DNA of 64,000 bases from Blastomyces gilchristii SLH14081 (GCF_000003855.2 NW_003101681.1:1078786-1142785); one strand, 5' to 3'. Numbered from the stretch's first letter, positions 1-13,439 are shown. The notes: generated by a model from the sequence alone, not told the origin. Numbers and translations are program-made.

Positions 1-1026
1 CTCATATTCTAAGACTGAATGTTTTGCTACACTTCTTGTTTTAGTATAGTTAAAAGCTTTAAAAACTTCTTTTTATTATACTTCTTCAAGAAATTTGTTT
101 TAGCAGTCTGTTTTAGCTCTTTTAATATCTGAAAAATATTCATTTCTGACAGCTTTGAACTCTTTATCAGATATTATATCATTCTTTCAATCTCTTCTAG
201 CAGTAACTAATTATTTTCTTTTAGATGTGATATTCTCATTTCATCAAGATTTGAAATACTCAGAAGACTTTTTCTTTGAAGTATTATCTCTAATACTTAT
301 TAAAATAATAGATGTAATGAGCTTTACTCTATTCTCAAGAATTTCATTAGAGATATCTTAACTGGGATTTCAATAGAGCTCACTCTGCTTTTCAGATTTT
401 AACAGTTTTATACTTTCTTCAACTGCTTTTCAATCAGCTTTTTCAAAGTTATACTGATTAGAGAGAAGAGAGTTCTCACTCATTTATTTTTCACTCAGTT
501 CAATATTAAATTAAATAATCTCATGACCTGATTCTGATGTCTCATTTGAATCAATAAACTAGTTTATAAGGCTTTTTTCAATTATATTTTATGACATGAA
601 GATTAGATCTATAATAGATTTCTATTTCATATCTTTTCTAAAGAATGTTTGTTAATCAGACTTGTTAACTAGATCTATTGAATGCTCAAAGATCTATTCA
701 ACTAGTTTATCTGCTCTTACTACTTTTTCACATTCTGAATTTCATCAGAAATGATGTGCATTAAAATCTCCTGCAATTATAGAGTTTTTTAACAGAGTTA
801 TGTTTAAAAATCCTCTATTAATTGTCCAGGTATTGTTATTTTTCTTCAATAACTTTTCATTATAGATATTTATAAGCTGTATAGTATTAAACTCATTCTC
901 TTTATCAAAAATATCACTCACTAAAATATCAGAGTCAGATATGATATTAGATCTTAGATTAAATTAATATCTTGATCTCTTTCTTTCATAGATTACTACT
1001 CTTGACTTTATCTCAGACTTTTGAGA
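1..1026 (-). mobile_element. Tad-like LINE fragment, endonuclease region, cut by window edge
   Basis: Read on the minus strand, about 650-960 encodes the end of an apurinic-type endonuclease domain of a non-LTR retrotransposon. The recognisable motif is IIAGDFNAHH near 748-780, preceded by a QLINIYNEK-like stretch. Such endonucleases nick the target DNA to start target-primed reverse transcription. The reading frame has many stops and is very AT-rich, so the copy is dead. The right boundary near 1026 is where sequence homologous to gypsy gag begins, so the LINE seems to have landed inside an older gypsy copy. The remainder lies left of the window. Family assignment rests on the endonuclease motif only. 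Confidence 0.7.
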
Positions 1027-1954
1027 CTAATCTTTATTTAATTCTTTTAAGATTGATCATCTGCTTCTAGAATATTAATGTTAAAGTCAGAAATGAATGT
1101 TATAAGAGAAGTATTTCTCTGTCAGATACTCTGTAATCAATCTAATATCTTCTACTGCATAGCAGTGTCTCTGAACAGAACATTGAGATGTTTGATAATA
1201 TTATCAGAGATATGTAACACTGATTTATATATCTTCATTTATAAATGAAACTTCTGTTTCATACAACCTTTTAATTAATTATTGATATATCAATTTTGAT
1301 TGATTAGTAAGCTGATGACATCTTCATCTACAGTTAGTTTTATAAGTATGTTCAATTTTCATGATGAGTAGAGAGTGAGATCAGAAGTATTAAAATATAC
1401 AGAAGTATTTAGACATTTCTTCAATACTTATATTATTTTCATATCTGATTCAGTTAATGTTGAAATTGTCTATACAGAGACTTCTTATTAAGTTAATTAT
1501 TGAATTTCTTTGTATTGATGTTATTAAGTTACATGCATATCAGCTATCTACTGTTATTATAATTTCAATATTACTCAGAGTCACTGCAGCACTGTGTCTA
1601 TACTTGCATTTGAGAGTTCTCTCATGTTATCAGTAGATATAGCTATATCATTCATCAAATGTATAATATCTGTGTTTAAGAGTTCTTCAGAATCAGAAGA
1701 AGTATAATTATATGAATATTTCATATATCTAAGATATCATAACTCTCAGGTCTTTTACTGATATTCTCTTTGTAAGATCTTATTACAGAGCTAGAGTAAC
1801 TGATGAGCAAGCTTCTATCTATCTAGCAGAGACTCAGTGTCTGCTTAGCTAGTCTGTGATTATTTATTTTCTTATTATTATGTGTTATTACACATTTGAA
1901 TATCTTTTCAATGAGTAATTATTTCTAATGAGAAGATAATGAATATTTTTCAAG
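1027..1954 (-). mobile_element. gag-region remnant of a gypsy element (copy D)
   Basis: This stretch is collinear with 7765-8683 of the more complete gypsy element and with 19679-20551. Shared landmarks are the block around a TTATAAGAGAAGTRTTTCTC-like sequence, a CATCTTCATCTACA box and a GGTCTTT(T)ACTGATATTCTC box. It lies next to the LTR at 1955-2224 in the order expected for the gag end of a minus-strand element. No open frame survives. The left end is interrupted by the LINE fragment. Confidence 0.75.
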
Positions 1955-2224
1955 TGTAATGAGTCTACACTGAATAGATCAGTATTAAGATATAGATTTT
2001 ATATAATAAAAGTGAAAAACATTGAAGAAGAAAAATAAAAGAGAAAGTATAAGAATCAGCAATCAGAGTAAATATTTATACACATAGAAGATAAAGCTTC
2101 AGAGTGAGAGAATAGAAACTCTGTGAGTTTCTCAGCTAAGAATCAGTGACTGAGAATCAGAGCTTTCAATATAAATCTATGAAGTGTAATAAAATAATCT
2201 ATTAATCAAACGTAGCCCGCTACA
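1955..2224 (-). repeat. gypsy LTR (copy D, 5' LTR of a minus-strand element)
   Basis: The LTR runs from TGTAATGAG to GCCCGCTACA and matches the LTRs at 3259-3548, 8684-8973 and 20552-20862. It has TG...CA ends. The gag remnant abuts its left side, so it is the 5' LTR of a minus-strand copy. At about 270 bp it is shorter than the 290-bp copies because of internal deletions. Confidence 0.8.
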
Positions 2225-2784
2225 CTGTGTGATAATTATATAAGAATCTTATAAAAATAATTGAGAGTCAACTGAAACTCTTCTGAATGAAAGATATAAA
2301 ATGAATCTGAATAATAGTTAGAGAAAGATCTGCAGATTATAAAGAATTTCACAGAATAAGAAACTAAGTAACAGATTCTTTTTTCTTTATAATAATAAGA
2401 AATTTTTTCTCACTGAGATTTTTTATAGATATAAAGAATTTTTAGTAAGTATTACTACAGTGCTGAGTCTGATTCTATAAAATTACTCAGTGAAAGACTT
2501 CACAGATAAAGCTTTAGAGAGAAAGAAGTATATAAGAAATTTCCCTTCTTATAAATTCTTTATCTCTATTTCTATCTCTTATGTAATTAATAGAGTTAGC
2601 AGCTCTTAACTACACACAACTATATAGACTAAAGTTCACAATTACTATTTACTACTTAGCTTGAATACTATTATACATTTAATCTCTATATTTATCTTTC
2701 TATTATAAATACTTCTAGTAGCTATTAGTATATATTACATTAAGCTGTGAATATCTGAAGAATTATCTGTGAGTACTTATTCTT
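2225..2784. other. AT-rich stretch without recognisable feature
   Basis: No frame longer than a few dozen codons and no match to the other repeats in this window could be seen. The base composition and the absence of CpG match the surrounding decayed transposons, so it is probably older transposon debris or the original landing site of the gypsy copies. Confidence 0.4.
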
Positions 2785-3148
2785 ACAGAATCTTTCTCTA
2801 ACATAGTATAATTGATATAAACTACTCATACTAATCTTTTCTTTGAATAAGAAGATAAATAGATATATTAATAGCTGAAATCGAGAGAGTATCAGCGGTT
2901 GCAGTGAATGCGACCTGCTGATAAGTATTATTGATCACTTTTCAGAAGTGGTTTCAGAGACTCAGAATCTGTTTAAATAGCAGAAACTCTTGCTTATATA
3001 TAGATATTAGAGTTTACTCAGTTCATAGCATCTATATTATTTTTTAACACAGATATATAAGTGGCTGAAATATAATATCTCTTACTGTTATTTTATATAC
3101 TCTTAAGCTTAGTGAGATGATTGTGCAATATTCAGAGTTATATATAGA
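2785..3148 (-). mobile_element. gag fragment of the oldest gypsy copy (copy A), left piece
   Basis: This is collinear with about 7290-7680 of the intact-length gypsy copy, including the CTTAAGCTT landmark. It breaks off at 3148 where the MITE inserts (8-bp TSD TATATAGA at 3141-3148) and resumes at 9373. Its 2890-2930 part keeps CpG dinucleotides, unlike most of the block. Confidence 0.7.
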
Positions 3149-3258
3149 TAGACTGGCCGCTGAAATCATGAATTTCATGTTTGATCTCATTTGATCTAAT
3201 CTCATACATTTCTTGGCGTGAATCCCGCTGAGACTAGTCATTAAAAGAACATGCAAAG

Positions 3259-3548
3259 TGTAAGAGGCTTACGCCGAATAGATCAGTATAATATATAGGT
3301 CTTATATAATAAAGTGAAAAACATTAAAGAAGGAAAAGAAAGAGAAAGTATGAGAATCAGCAATCAAAGTGAATATTTATACACATATGTGATGATGTAT
3401 GCAGTGGAGCTTCGGAGCGGGAGAATTTATACACATTCATGACAGCTGAGAATTGATGATTGAGAATGACTAAGAATCAGAGCTTCTAGCGAAATCTATG
3501 AAGTGTAATAAAATAGTCTATATGATTGATCAGACGTAGCCTGCTACA
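3259..3548 (-). repeat. Left LTR of gypsy copy B
   Basis: On the plus strand it reads TGTAAGAGG to GCCTGCTACA, 290 bp. It is the 3' LTR of the minus-strand element. It is preceded by TSD CAAAG and followed inward by a pyrimidine tract, which is the polypurine tract on the coding strand. Confidence 0.9.
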
Positions 3549-3589
3549 TTAGTCCCTCTCTTCTCTGATTGTGTGTAGCTCTCATCAGT

Positions 3590-3911
3590 CAAGAACTGTG
3601 ATCTCAGATAATACAGAACTCAGAGTTCAGATCAGATAATTATAGCTGACTCATTTTACAAGATATTATCAGCTGCAGCTGCAGAGTCTCTGATTAAGAA
3701 TATTCTCAATCTCTCACTCAAGTTCATTATTCTCTTCTATGATTTCTGACAGCTGCCAGTCAGAAGTCAGTTGAGAAGAAAATAAGTCAGTGATAACACA
3801 GTGAAGCAAGCTCATATGAAACACATTATAAATCTCTGATAAAGTATTAAGATGATAGTTATAACTGTTTAGAACTTCTGTCACTGTGTATTTCACATGA
3901 TAATAATTCAA
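3590..3911 (-). pseudogene. gypsy integrase C-terminus and chromodomain remnant
   Basis: The minus-strand frame 3714-3911 carries the GPY/F-type tail of a gypsy integrase, with YTVTEVLN and VFHMSLL motifs. It continues into a chromodomain-like sequence with WEIENIL (about 3696-3722) and YLVKWVSY (about 3628-3670). Two tryptophans of that domain are TGA codons. A chromodomain at the pol C-terminus places the element among chromoviruses, which use it to target integration to modified chromatin. Assignment is from motif order, not a search. Confidence 0.75.
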
Positions 3912-5199
3912 TGTGCAGAATGAGTATGTGATTTATATATTTTTAAGATTTAATTATACAAGATCTTCTATCTTATACTGTTCTACAGAATCTTGTTAAA
4001 TATTGACTTAATCTTCTTAATCTTGTTTCATAGTTATCATAGAGGTCTCTGCTCAGTCACAGATATCTTAAAGCTTTATTACTATATTATCAGTAATCTG
4101 AATCAGACTGCAGAGATTCAGTGTGAAATATATAATCTCTAGAAGATTCAATACTTTTATATAAAATCTGTATGTAAGAAAGAACAGACTTATATCTATT
4201 AAAACAGCATCTCAGCTGTTGATAGCAATCTCTGTATATAGAAGAAGATCATATCAATCATCTTATAAGTAATTACAGAACTTATAAAGATAATTCTTTA
4301 CAGTCTGAATTATCTGTTCTGATATATTATCAGTCTCAGAGTGATAGATAGTTGATAAATAGTATATAATCTTGAGAACTTGACAGATTCTTGTTCAGAG
4401 AATGCTTATGAATTGATAATTTTAATCTGATACTATAGATCTCAGTAATTCATGCATCTAATAGAACAGACTCTGTAGAAAAGCTTTAATAACTTATTCA
4501 GTATTTATCTTATTACAAAGTTTCAATATTATATCTTTGCTTAATCAGTTCATAATAATCAGAATGTTTCTATAATTCTTACTCTTAGAGAGATTAACAG
4601 TGAAGTTAATTATCATATCTCATCAGATTCTATTAGAGATATTAAGTGACTTCAGCAGGTCTTTTCTACAGTTCTTTTATAAGATGATAGAAGAACAATG
4701 ATTACAGTTTCAGATAAAACATCTGATACTGTTTAATATCTTAGATCAGTAGAATTCTCAAGAGATTATTTAATATAGTTATTCACAGTCTGAATAATCA
4801 GTTATATATAAATCATGTATCTCTTATATTATCTGAGTGTGTAAGGGTTCAGAGTGAGAGACTCAGTATTATTTATAAAATTATAGAGTGTTATTATCAT
4901 TGATTGAATATTCTGAGATGTTGATTCTTATACATAGTTCTGAGGAAAATCAGAGTGCTTCTTGATATACTGCTTCAATAAGTGCTTGAAGAAGTTTATT
5001 AGTTTAAGCTGCTATATGTCATAGTTCATCTAGTGTAGGTTTGAGAGAAGTTAAGATATCAGTGACAGTTCTAATCAGAGAAGTATGTATAGTATTATAA
5101 GCTGTTTCATCTTGATTAACTAATATCTTCAGATTCAAGAGCTGATGCTCTCTGTTTATTCAGTAAGTATCTATTATATCAGATAATATATCTTGCTCT

Positions 5200-6350
5200 T
5201 GTTATAAGAGAATATCTGTCATCAAGTTTTAACTGCTGAGACAGTAGTGTATCATGAAATGAAAACAGCTTAATAGCTCAGATTATCACATCTGTCATTC
5301 TATAAGCTTATAAGTGATGATGAAGTGTTTGAGATTCTTATAATCTGTGATTATCTCAAATTTAAAGACACTTCAGAGTTTAGAGTCTCATTCTTCTAAA
5401 CAGTGTATAATTACAAGAAGTTTCTTATCATAGATCTCATAGTTGCATTCAGCAGAACTCAGTTTCTTAGATATAAAGATGTATAATTATAAGATATCTT
5501 TATCATTATATTATAATATTACTCTCTCTGTGACATAGTCAGAGAAGTCAGCTTCAATGATTATTTTATAATCAAAGTTAAATATTATTAATAGAGAGAT
5601 ATTAATGAATATCTTCTTCATCTGTGTAAATGCAGCTTCAGTATTCACTAACTACTGAAATACTGAGTTCTTCTTAATAAGTTCTGTAAGTGATCTTATG
5701 ATATCTGAGAAGTTTCATATAAATCACTGATAGAAGTTAGTAAATTCAATGAATCTTTATATATCTTTCACAGTACATAGAGCTTTGTATTCAAGAATGA
5801 CAGAGACTTTCTCAGAATTCATTTGAATTCTCTTGTCAGCTTCTATGATAAAACCTAGATATTTAGTACTTTTGACTTCAAAATCACACTTATCAATATC
5901 TATTGATAGTTCTGCTTCTTATAATTATTGTAATACTTTTTACATGTGTTCTTAATATTCTTTTCTGAACTTATCAGTAAAGATGAGAATATCATTGAGA
6001 TATACAGATATAAATTCATTAAGAAAATTTCAGAGTACTTAGTTAATATACTTCTGAAATGTACTGAGAGTATTAGTTAATTCAAAGAGTGTAACTACTC
6101 ATTCAAAGAGATTATAATATATTTAGAATACTGTAAGTCATTTATCTTCTTCAGTGATACAGATCTTATAAAATACAGTAATAATATTTAGTTTTATAAA
6201 TTATTGAGCTTGTTCAATGTGAGCTAGAGTTTCATTGATCAGAGATAAAGAATAGCAGTTCTTCTTAGTTAATCTATTCAATTCTTAATAGTTCATACAG
6301 AATCAGAGTTCTTCATCTGATTTCTTTGTAAAGAGAATAGAAGCTGCAGC
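5200..6350 (-). pseudogene. gypsy reverse transcriptase / RNase H remnant
   Basis: On the minus strand the RT active-site box reads YLNDILIF (YLDD with D-to-N) near 5990-6025. It is preceded by the F-E-L-T-N motif (family consensus FGLTN) at about 6080-6110, with the upstream tryptophan changed to TGA. The RNase H domain follows downstream, at about 5200-5560. Stops in all frames show that it is inactive. Confidence 0.7.
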
Positions 6351-8683
6351 AGAACAGTTACTAATATATATAAATCTCTTATTTAACAGATTATTGAGTG
6401 TCTTCTGAAGAAGAAGAAGTTCATCTCAGAATATATTATAAAGAAAGTCTTATAATAATTCAGAGTCTTTATTATTCTTCTTCTCTAACTTGATACTGTG
6501 ATTCACTTCTGAGTCTTATAAGAAAGATATATTTGTAATATTATCTTATCAGAAGATATCTAGATATTTATGATATTATTAAGAGAGTTTGATATGAGAA
6601 TTCATTACTGTAGTATAAGATAACTTTTCTAAAGCTTTCTTAATATCAGTCAGACTGATGAAATAGGTTGTTATATAATTCTACTATCAGTAATCTTTTC
6701 AGTGACTTCTTTTTCAGAGTAATTCATAGATGTTGACAGAGATCTGTGTTAGATTCATAGTCTTGTAAATATCAGCTTTATAAACTCTATCATTGTTAGG
6801 AAATATTAAGCTTCTGTTTCAGGCATTTAATAAGATGTCTTATTCAGATAGTCAGACAAGTTCTAATATAAGATTATAATCAAGATTATCAACTTCATAT
6901 GTACAGTCATCTTCACATTGATATTCTCTGACATCTATGTTTAGTTTCATCATGTAATAAGTGCAAACATCTTTTGAGTCATTAAATTCTACAAGAACTC
7001 AGAGTCTTGATAAGAAGATACACTGAAGATTGTAATATCTTATAACTGAAGATTTAATCATTGCATAGTGACATAGACTGCTATCTATTATAGTCTTTAT
7101 ATTATACATGTTATTCATCACAGTAGATATAAGAATTGCATTCATTATTATCTTTTCTTCAAATTATTATTATCTGATCTCTTTAAGCTTCTGTTTATGA
7201 ATTTGAATAGAAGCTAATCTTTTCTCTGTTTCATCAGAGTGTTCTTATAGTTATCTTCTAAATCTTTCTCTAATGCAATGTAGTTAATACAGACAGATAC
7301 TGATTCATTCTTTGAGTAAGAAGACACTGATCTGTCTCTTAAGTAAGAAGATACTGATCTTTCTCTCAAGTGAGAAGGTATATAGATTAATCAGCAGTTG
7401 AAAGTAATGTGTTCTGATTAGTTATAATTAATATACATCTCACATTGATGTCAGTCAGTGACTTCTTCAGAAGTGATCTCAGAAATTTAAAAGTCTTTTC
7501 AGACAGCAGAGACTCTTGCTTATGTATGAATATTTGAGTCTACTCAGTTCATGACATCTGTATCATTATTGTTATTCTTCAGTATAGATGTATAAGTGAC
7601 TGAAGTGTAACATCTTCTATCACTGTTCTGTATACTCTTAAGCTTGATAAGATAGTCATTCAATGTCTGAAGTTGTGTGCAGAAGTCTTTATAAGTCAGG
7701 TCTTTATTCACACTTATAAGAGTCTGTAAGAGTTTGAAAGTTAATACTTTCTTAAGCATGCTAATCTTTATTTAATTCTCTCAAGATTAATCATCTACTT
7801 CTAGAATCTTGATGTTGAAGTCAGAAATGAATGTTATAAGAGAAGTGTTTCTCTGTCAGATACTCTGTAATTAATTTAACACTTTCTGTTACATAGCAGT
7901 ATCTTGAAACAGAACATCAAGATATTTAATAATGTTGTCAGACATTTACAATGCTGGTTCACATGCTTTTATTTATAAATGAGACTTCTGTTTCATGTGA
8001 TTCTTCAATTATTTATTAATATATCAATCTTAATTAATTAGTAAATCAATGACATCTTCATCTACACTTAGTTTTATAAGCATTTTCAATCTTCATGATG
8101 AGTAGAGAGTGAGATCAGAAGTATTAAAATATGTAAGAGTATTTAAGTATTCTTTCAATACTTGTATAGTATTTGATTCTGTCAGTGTTAAAATTGAATG
8201 AGTTTCTTATTAAGCTAATTGTTGAATCTCTTTATACTGATGTTATTGAGTCACATGCATGTCAGCTATTTATTATTATTATAATTTCAATATTACTCAG
8301 AGTCATTGTAATATTACATCTATACTCACATTTAAGAGTTCTCTTATATTATTATTAGACATGATTATATCATTTATCAGATATGTGATATCTGTAAAAT
8401 CTGAAGAAGTATAATTATATGAATATCTGATACATTTAGAGTGTTAGAACTCTCAGGTCTTTCACTGATATTCTCTTTTATAAGATCTTATTACAGAGTC
8501 AGAGTGACTAATAAGCAAGATTCTATTCAGAAACTTAGTATTCACTTAACTGTTTAATCATTTTTCTATTTCTTACACATTATTATGTGTTCAGATATCT
8601 TTTCAATAAGTAATCATTTCTGATAAGAAGATGACGAATATGAATAATCATTTCTAATAAGAAGATAATGAATGTTTTTTAAG

Positions 8684-8973
8684 TGTAAGAGGTCTACACT
8701 GAATAGATTGATATAATATATAGATCTTATATAATAAAGTGAAAAACATTAAAGAAGAAAAAGAAAGAGAAAGTGTGAGAATCAGTAATTAAAGTGAATA
8801 TTTATATGTGTATGTGATGATGTACGCGGTGGAGCTTTGAGGCGGGAGAATTTATATGTGTTCATGATGGCTGAGAATCAGTGATTGAGAATGACTGAGA
8901 ATTGAAGCTTTCAGTGAAATCTGTGAAGTGTAATGAAATAGTCTATATAATTGATCAGGCGCAGCCCGCTATA
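8684..8973 (-). repeat. Right LTR of gypsy copy B
   Basis: It is 290 bp, the same length as the left LTR. Its last bases read GCTATA where the other copies have GCTACA, a C-to-T change, and the TSD CAAAG follows directly. It is the 5' LTR of the minus-strand element. The interior keeps CpG-bearing patches (for example near 8825-8850). Confidence 0.9.
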
Positions 8974-9372
8974 CAAAGTGACTATATATCAGATCTTAAA
9001 ATGAAATCATAACTTGAAAAAAATGAGAAAGTGATCTCATTTGATCTCATTTAGTTCTATTCTTGGCATAAAGTTACTATTTTTAGACATTTTAAGGTTT
9101 TTTTAACTATTTTTAATTTTTTAAAAAGTAATGCTTTTTGATAATACTCAAATGAGATTTAAAGTCATTTAAAGCAATAAAAATAATTTAAATTGAGAAG
9201 TGAAAATCATGATCTCATTTGAAAAATATAATAAGAGTAGACAGTAAGTCTCACTGAGACAGTATAAGACTACTATCTAATGTTAAAACTGTGTAATGGA
9301 ATCAGTCAAATTGATAATGAGACTATTAAAAAATCTGGTTCTGGTCTTAAACATGATCACATAGTCAGTCTA

Positions 9373-9512
9373 TATATAAAAGACTTCATAAGTTAAAACT
9401 TCATCAATACTTATAAGAACTTATAACAGTTTAAAAGCTAGTATCTTCTTCAGCATACTAATCTTCATTCAATTCTCTCAAGATTGACTGCCTGCTTCTA
9501 AGATTTTGATGT
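9373..9512 (-). mobile_element. gag fragment of gypsy copy A, middle piece
   Basis: It resumes the gag sequence broken at 3148 and is collinear with about 7690-7813. It ends with the 13-bp LINE target site AAGATTTTGATGT (9500-9512), which is repeated at 19666-19678 on the other side of the LINE. Confidence 0.75.
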
Positions 9513-9579
9513 ATGAAGTTCAAGTTTGATGAAACAATCAAGGTAATTTCACTAAACTCTTTCAAAGTCTACAAAACAG

Positions 9580-10829
9580 AGCTTTGAGAAGAATTCTGAA
9601 AGCATTTAAATCATCTTCTATTAAAGCAATGGAAATTGAAGCTTCAATTTCACCTCCTGCTATTCAATTTGAAAAGGCCTGTATGAACTATGCTCTGAGA
9701 GTCATGAAGATGAGCTTAAATCATATAATCAGAGAAAGAGTCTCTTCTTCATTTTCATCAGTTAACTCAGGAAATGAACTGAATTGAAATAGATTTCTTG
9801 ATTGAAATGAGAATAATGCTTTAAAGAAAATGCCCTCTCAACTGTATAGACTATCTTCACTTATTAAAAATCAATTTTCTTCATTAAATGTTAAGAAAAT
9901 TGATCATGAGAAGATATCTCTCTGAAGAGAAAAGCTGAAATCTCTCATAGACTTATAAGTGAACTACCTAAAGAGAGAGAATATAAACAGCATTTGAAGA
10001 AGATCTCTACAATTAATATAAAAGACTCTATTCTGATTTACTCAGATGACTCAAAAAATGAGAATTTGAATAGATTAGACACAGACATTGCTTATACTGA
10101 AGATAATATTAATTTTATCTCAGATTTCTGAAATTTAGGCTGTGAATCTGAAGTCTTTGATGCTGAACTATTTATAATAGTGAAAGCTTTCAAACTCATT
10201 GAAATAAAATCTTATAAAAGAGAAAATAGTTGAAAAGAGACATCAATATTCTCTGATAGTCAAGCTGCTTTAAAAAAACTTAGAAATAGTCAGATTCATA
10301 ATGATCAAATGAATCTTGAACTGATTTTAAACTCTGTTTTGAAAATTTAAAAGAAAAGAACATCAAAACTGATAATTCATCTGCATTGAGTTCCTGCTCA
10401 TATGAATATTCATAGCAATGAATTGACTGATTCAGCTGTAAAAAAGGGTTCAGAATTAAGCAGATCTATTCAAAATACAGTGTTCTGATCTTTTATAAAG
10501 AGAAAGATAAAAGAATCTTATTTAAATAAGTGAAATAAAAGCTAGCAGAAACAAAAGAAGAGTATACATTATTCAAGATTTGAGACAAAATCAAAGTGGA
10601 AATCTTGTTCAATTAAATGTAAAAAGAAAATATTCTCATTTATAATTCAGCTGAAACTAGAACATGATTATTTCAAATTCTATATACAAAGATTTGATAA
10701 TAGATTTGATTCAAGAGAGTGCTCATTCTGCAATATAAATGAAAGTCCTGAGCATATTATAATGCATTATGCATTATACAATAGTCTCAGAGTCAGATTA
10801 AAGAAGAAGTATGATTTAAATCAATTAAA
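9580..10829 (+). pseudogene. LINE ORF2 C-terminal part: RNase H and zinc-knuckle-like motif
   Basis: After an ALRRILKAFK-like linker typical of the post-RT region, an RNase H domain spans about 10030-10470. All four acidic/His-Asp active-site blocks are recognisable: IYSDDSK, DAELF, FSDSQAA and the VPAHMNIHSNELTDSA block. A Cys-x2-Cys...His motif (CSFCNINESPEHI) lies near 10720-10765. Several tryptophans are TGA codons and some codons are TAA, so the ORF is dead. The C-terminal 45 or so codons are displaced to 19158-19290. Confidence 0.85.
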
Positions 10830-11007
10830 TGTGGTTCGGAAGAACGTACGACCGGCTGATAATAACGCGGCCGCTTCCGAACACGCTTCTGAACATGCTT
10901 ACGAATGTAAAGAGGCTCTAGCGGCCACTAGTTAATTTAGATAATGTATATAAGAAGCTGGCGTATGCCTGTAATTGTACGCTGGCTCAAGCAACCTTTG
11001 AATCACA
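10830..11007 (+). repeat. Left LTR of gypsy copy C
   Basis: It starts TGTGGTTCGG and ends AATCACA. It contains many intact CpG and GC-rich bases in an otherwise CpG-free region. A TATATAA box sits near 10950 within the LTR, a plausible promoter element. Confidence 0.88.
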
Positions 11008-13439
11008 TCTGATAGTATGTCTAAAAACTGGTGAGAAGCGCAGGCTTCTCCAGGGCGTGATAATTCCATCTATGAAGTGATTCATAGTTATCATGCCAGT
11101 GTGGTTCTAAAAATGCCTCAAAAGATAGTGTATAAAGAGCAGTGAGTAAAAGAGTATCTGATTGATACTGCTTCACTTGTTGAGAGAAAACTCCACACCC
11201 AGGTGAATGCTATGTATTGTATGTGAATGAATGAGGTGTGAGAAAGAAGATGCAAGTAATGAATCAGATTTAAAGAAGATCACTCTCTATCTGAAAGAAT
11301 AAAAGAGAAGGTAATTATCATCAGAGTTGTATAATGATAACAGAAATCATATAATGATATAGTGATATAACAATATAGTAATATAATAATATAGTGATAT
11401 AATAATAGATATTGTATAATTAACAAGAAATCACTGAAATGAATATCTTCTCTAGCTAATACAAACACTCTTCTCTGCTATCTGAACTGAAAGATATGCA
11501 GAATCTCTCAGAGAATTTACTCAAAGTAGTAAGAAAAGTAATTGAAATCACTGAACTGAAATTGAAGCTCTGTACATGTACAAGAATTCTAAATGAAATC
11601 AAGGTCTTGTATACATAGTAGCAGACTGAGATGAAAGCTAAATAACAATTGACATTCACTGCAGATTAAGTATTCACTATGAAGAGCTTTATCAACACAA
11701 TCACCATCATTAATAAGAATAGAGAAAACCAGGTCTTAGACCTGTAGTAAGAGATTGAATATTTACAGATAACTACACTGAATCTGAAGATTTTATCATA
11801 ATTATTCACAATCTCTTTAGAAGTGTACACATCATCAGAGATCACTGCATAGAATGAGAATTCAAACATGAAATACATCAAGCTAAGAGATCTGTCAGAG
11901 CTATTAAGCTTCAATAACAACTGAAAAAATAATGCTGTAATCAGCTGACTAAGTCAGATATGATTATATTATCAGATTGAATACAAACTTACAGATAGAT
12001 AGTTAACAGAATTTCAACAAGTCTTAAGATCTGCTGTGTTTTTACATGAAAAAGCAAAGTCATTATAAATAACTGATGAAAAGATGAATCTCACAGATCT
12101 GAAACAATATTCATTCTCATGAATATGAAATAAGTTTTTCAAATGAATCTTGTACAACTTTGAGATAGTAAATATATAAGATAAGTATTATAAATACTTC
12201 ACTAAGTGTAGATAAGTGAGTAATCTTACATCATACTTTACACACTTCAGTTTACACTATCTTATATTGAATAAAGAGCTTTCAACATCTTTCTGTTTAT
12301 AGATCTTTATTCATGATTTTACATCTGAGTTGAGAGCAGAATAAAAATGCTTAACCTTATAATCAGACATGATGAAAGAAGCATATAATATTCTCATTAT
12401 ATGAGAACAAGTGAGTTAATTATGACAGAAAATACTGCAATTGAGTATGTCTTAGCAGAGAATGAGTAATCAGACTTCTATAACACAAGTCACACACTTA
12501 GATACAATGAATCTAGATTTGAATGTTATTGCTAAAGCACTGAATTCTCTGAAAAAGAGATTCTCTGAGTGAAAATCTTGATATTATAAGTATTGAGCTT
12601 GCTTCAACTGCAGATATTAAATTTATAATATAAAAGACTGCACATAGTATGCACAGTTAAGAGAAGTAAGAGAGTTAAAAAACTAGCAGAATTAGTGAGC
12701 TCAGAGACACTCACTGATATTCTATAAAAAGTCTTTAAAGTGAAAGAGATGCTCATGTTAGATGACTCTCTGAATTCTGTTAATATCAAGAGAAAGTAGG
12801 CTTCTGAATGAGATGTGAGTGAGAATGAAGTAAATACTCATCTCAATGTCTTGAGACCTGAAATGTTAATATATAAAGAACACTTGAATAAGAATTGAGA
12901 GATGACTGTAAAAGTGTTAACAGATACAGAAGTTTCTATACAATATATTAATAATTATATAATCTAAAGACTGAAAGAAGTTCACTGAGTGAACAATCTC
13001 TGATGTATAAAAATATCTGATAACTGATATTTAATATTATCTGTAAGAGTAAGAGTTCTCTTGCACTTTGAAAAATAATCTTACTATATTTGAGTATGAG
13101 AGCTGCAGAACATGAAATACAACCTTATTCTTAAACTTAATTGATTTCAAAGATTCAATTCACAGATTCAATGATGTATGTATTATATACAGTTAATTAA
13201 TAAGAAGAAAACAGTTCATACAATTCTATCAACTGATATGAGAAGAACATTTCATGTCTCTGATATAGATAGATTAAATCTGCTTACACATTAATAAGTA
13301 AAGAGAATAATTTATAAGATCTTATCTGAAAGTATTCTGTATATCATACAGAATCTGAAAGTGAAGAAAATCAAGATAAAGAATATACAGAAGAACAAGC
13401 ATATGAAGAAGCTTCTGAAGAAGTATGAAAAGATCTTTT

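Larger units (their letters stand above)
3259..8973 (-). mobile_element. Complete but decayed chromodomain gypsy retrotransposon (copy B)
   Basis: Two 290-bp LTRs (3259-3548 and 8684-8973) flank a 5.1-kb interior. The TSD is CAAAG at 3254-3258 and 8974-8978, and the empty site is visible in the other MITE copy near 21290-21303. A purine-rich tract lies just inside the left LTR on the minus strand, as expected for the 3' end. The interior reads on the minus strand in the order gag (about 7290-8680), protease/RT, RNase H, integrase, chromodomain. Reverse transcriptase motifs are YLNDIL (about 5990-6025) and an FELTN box (about 6080-6110). All frames are broken, so it cannot be autonomous. Confidence 0.9.
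3149..9372. mobile_element. hAT-like MITE, copy 1, split by a gypsy insertion
   Basis: The outer parts 3149-3258 and 8974-9372 are the inverted counterpart of the uninterrupted 505-bp copy at 20899-21403. The ends are the short terminal inverted repeat TAGACTGRC. The flanks TATATAGA (3141-3148) and TATATAAA (9373-9380) form an 8-bp TSD with one G-to-A change. An 8-bp TSD with TAG-type ends is characteristic of hAT-superfamily transposons. No transposase is present, so the element is non-autonomous. It sits inside gypsy copy A and was later hit by gypsy copy B. Confidence 0.8.
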
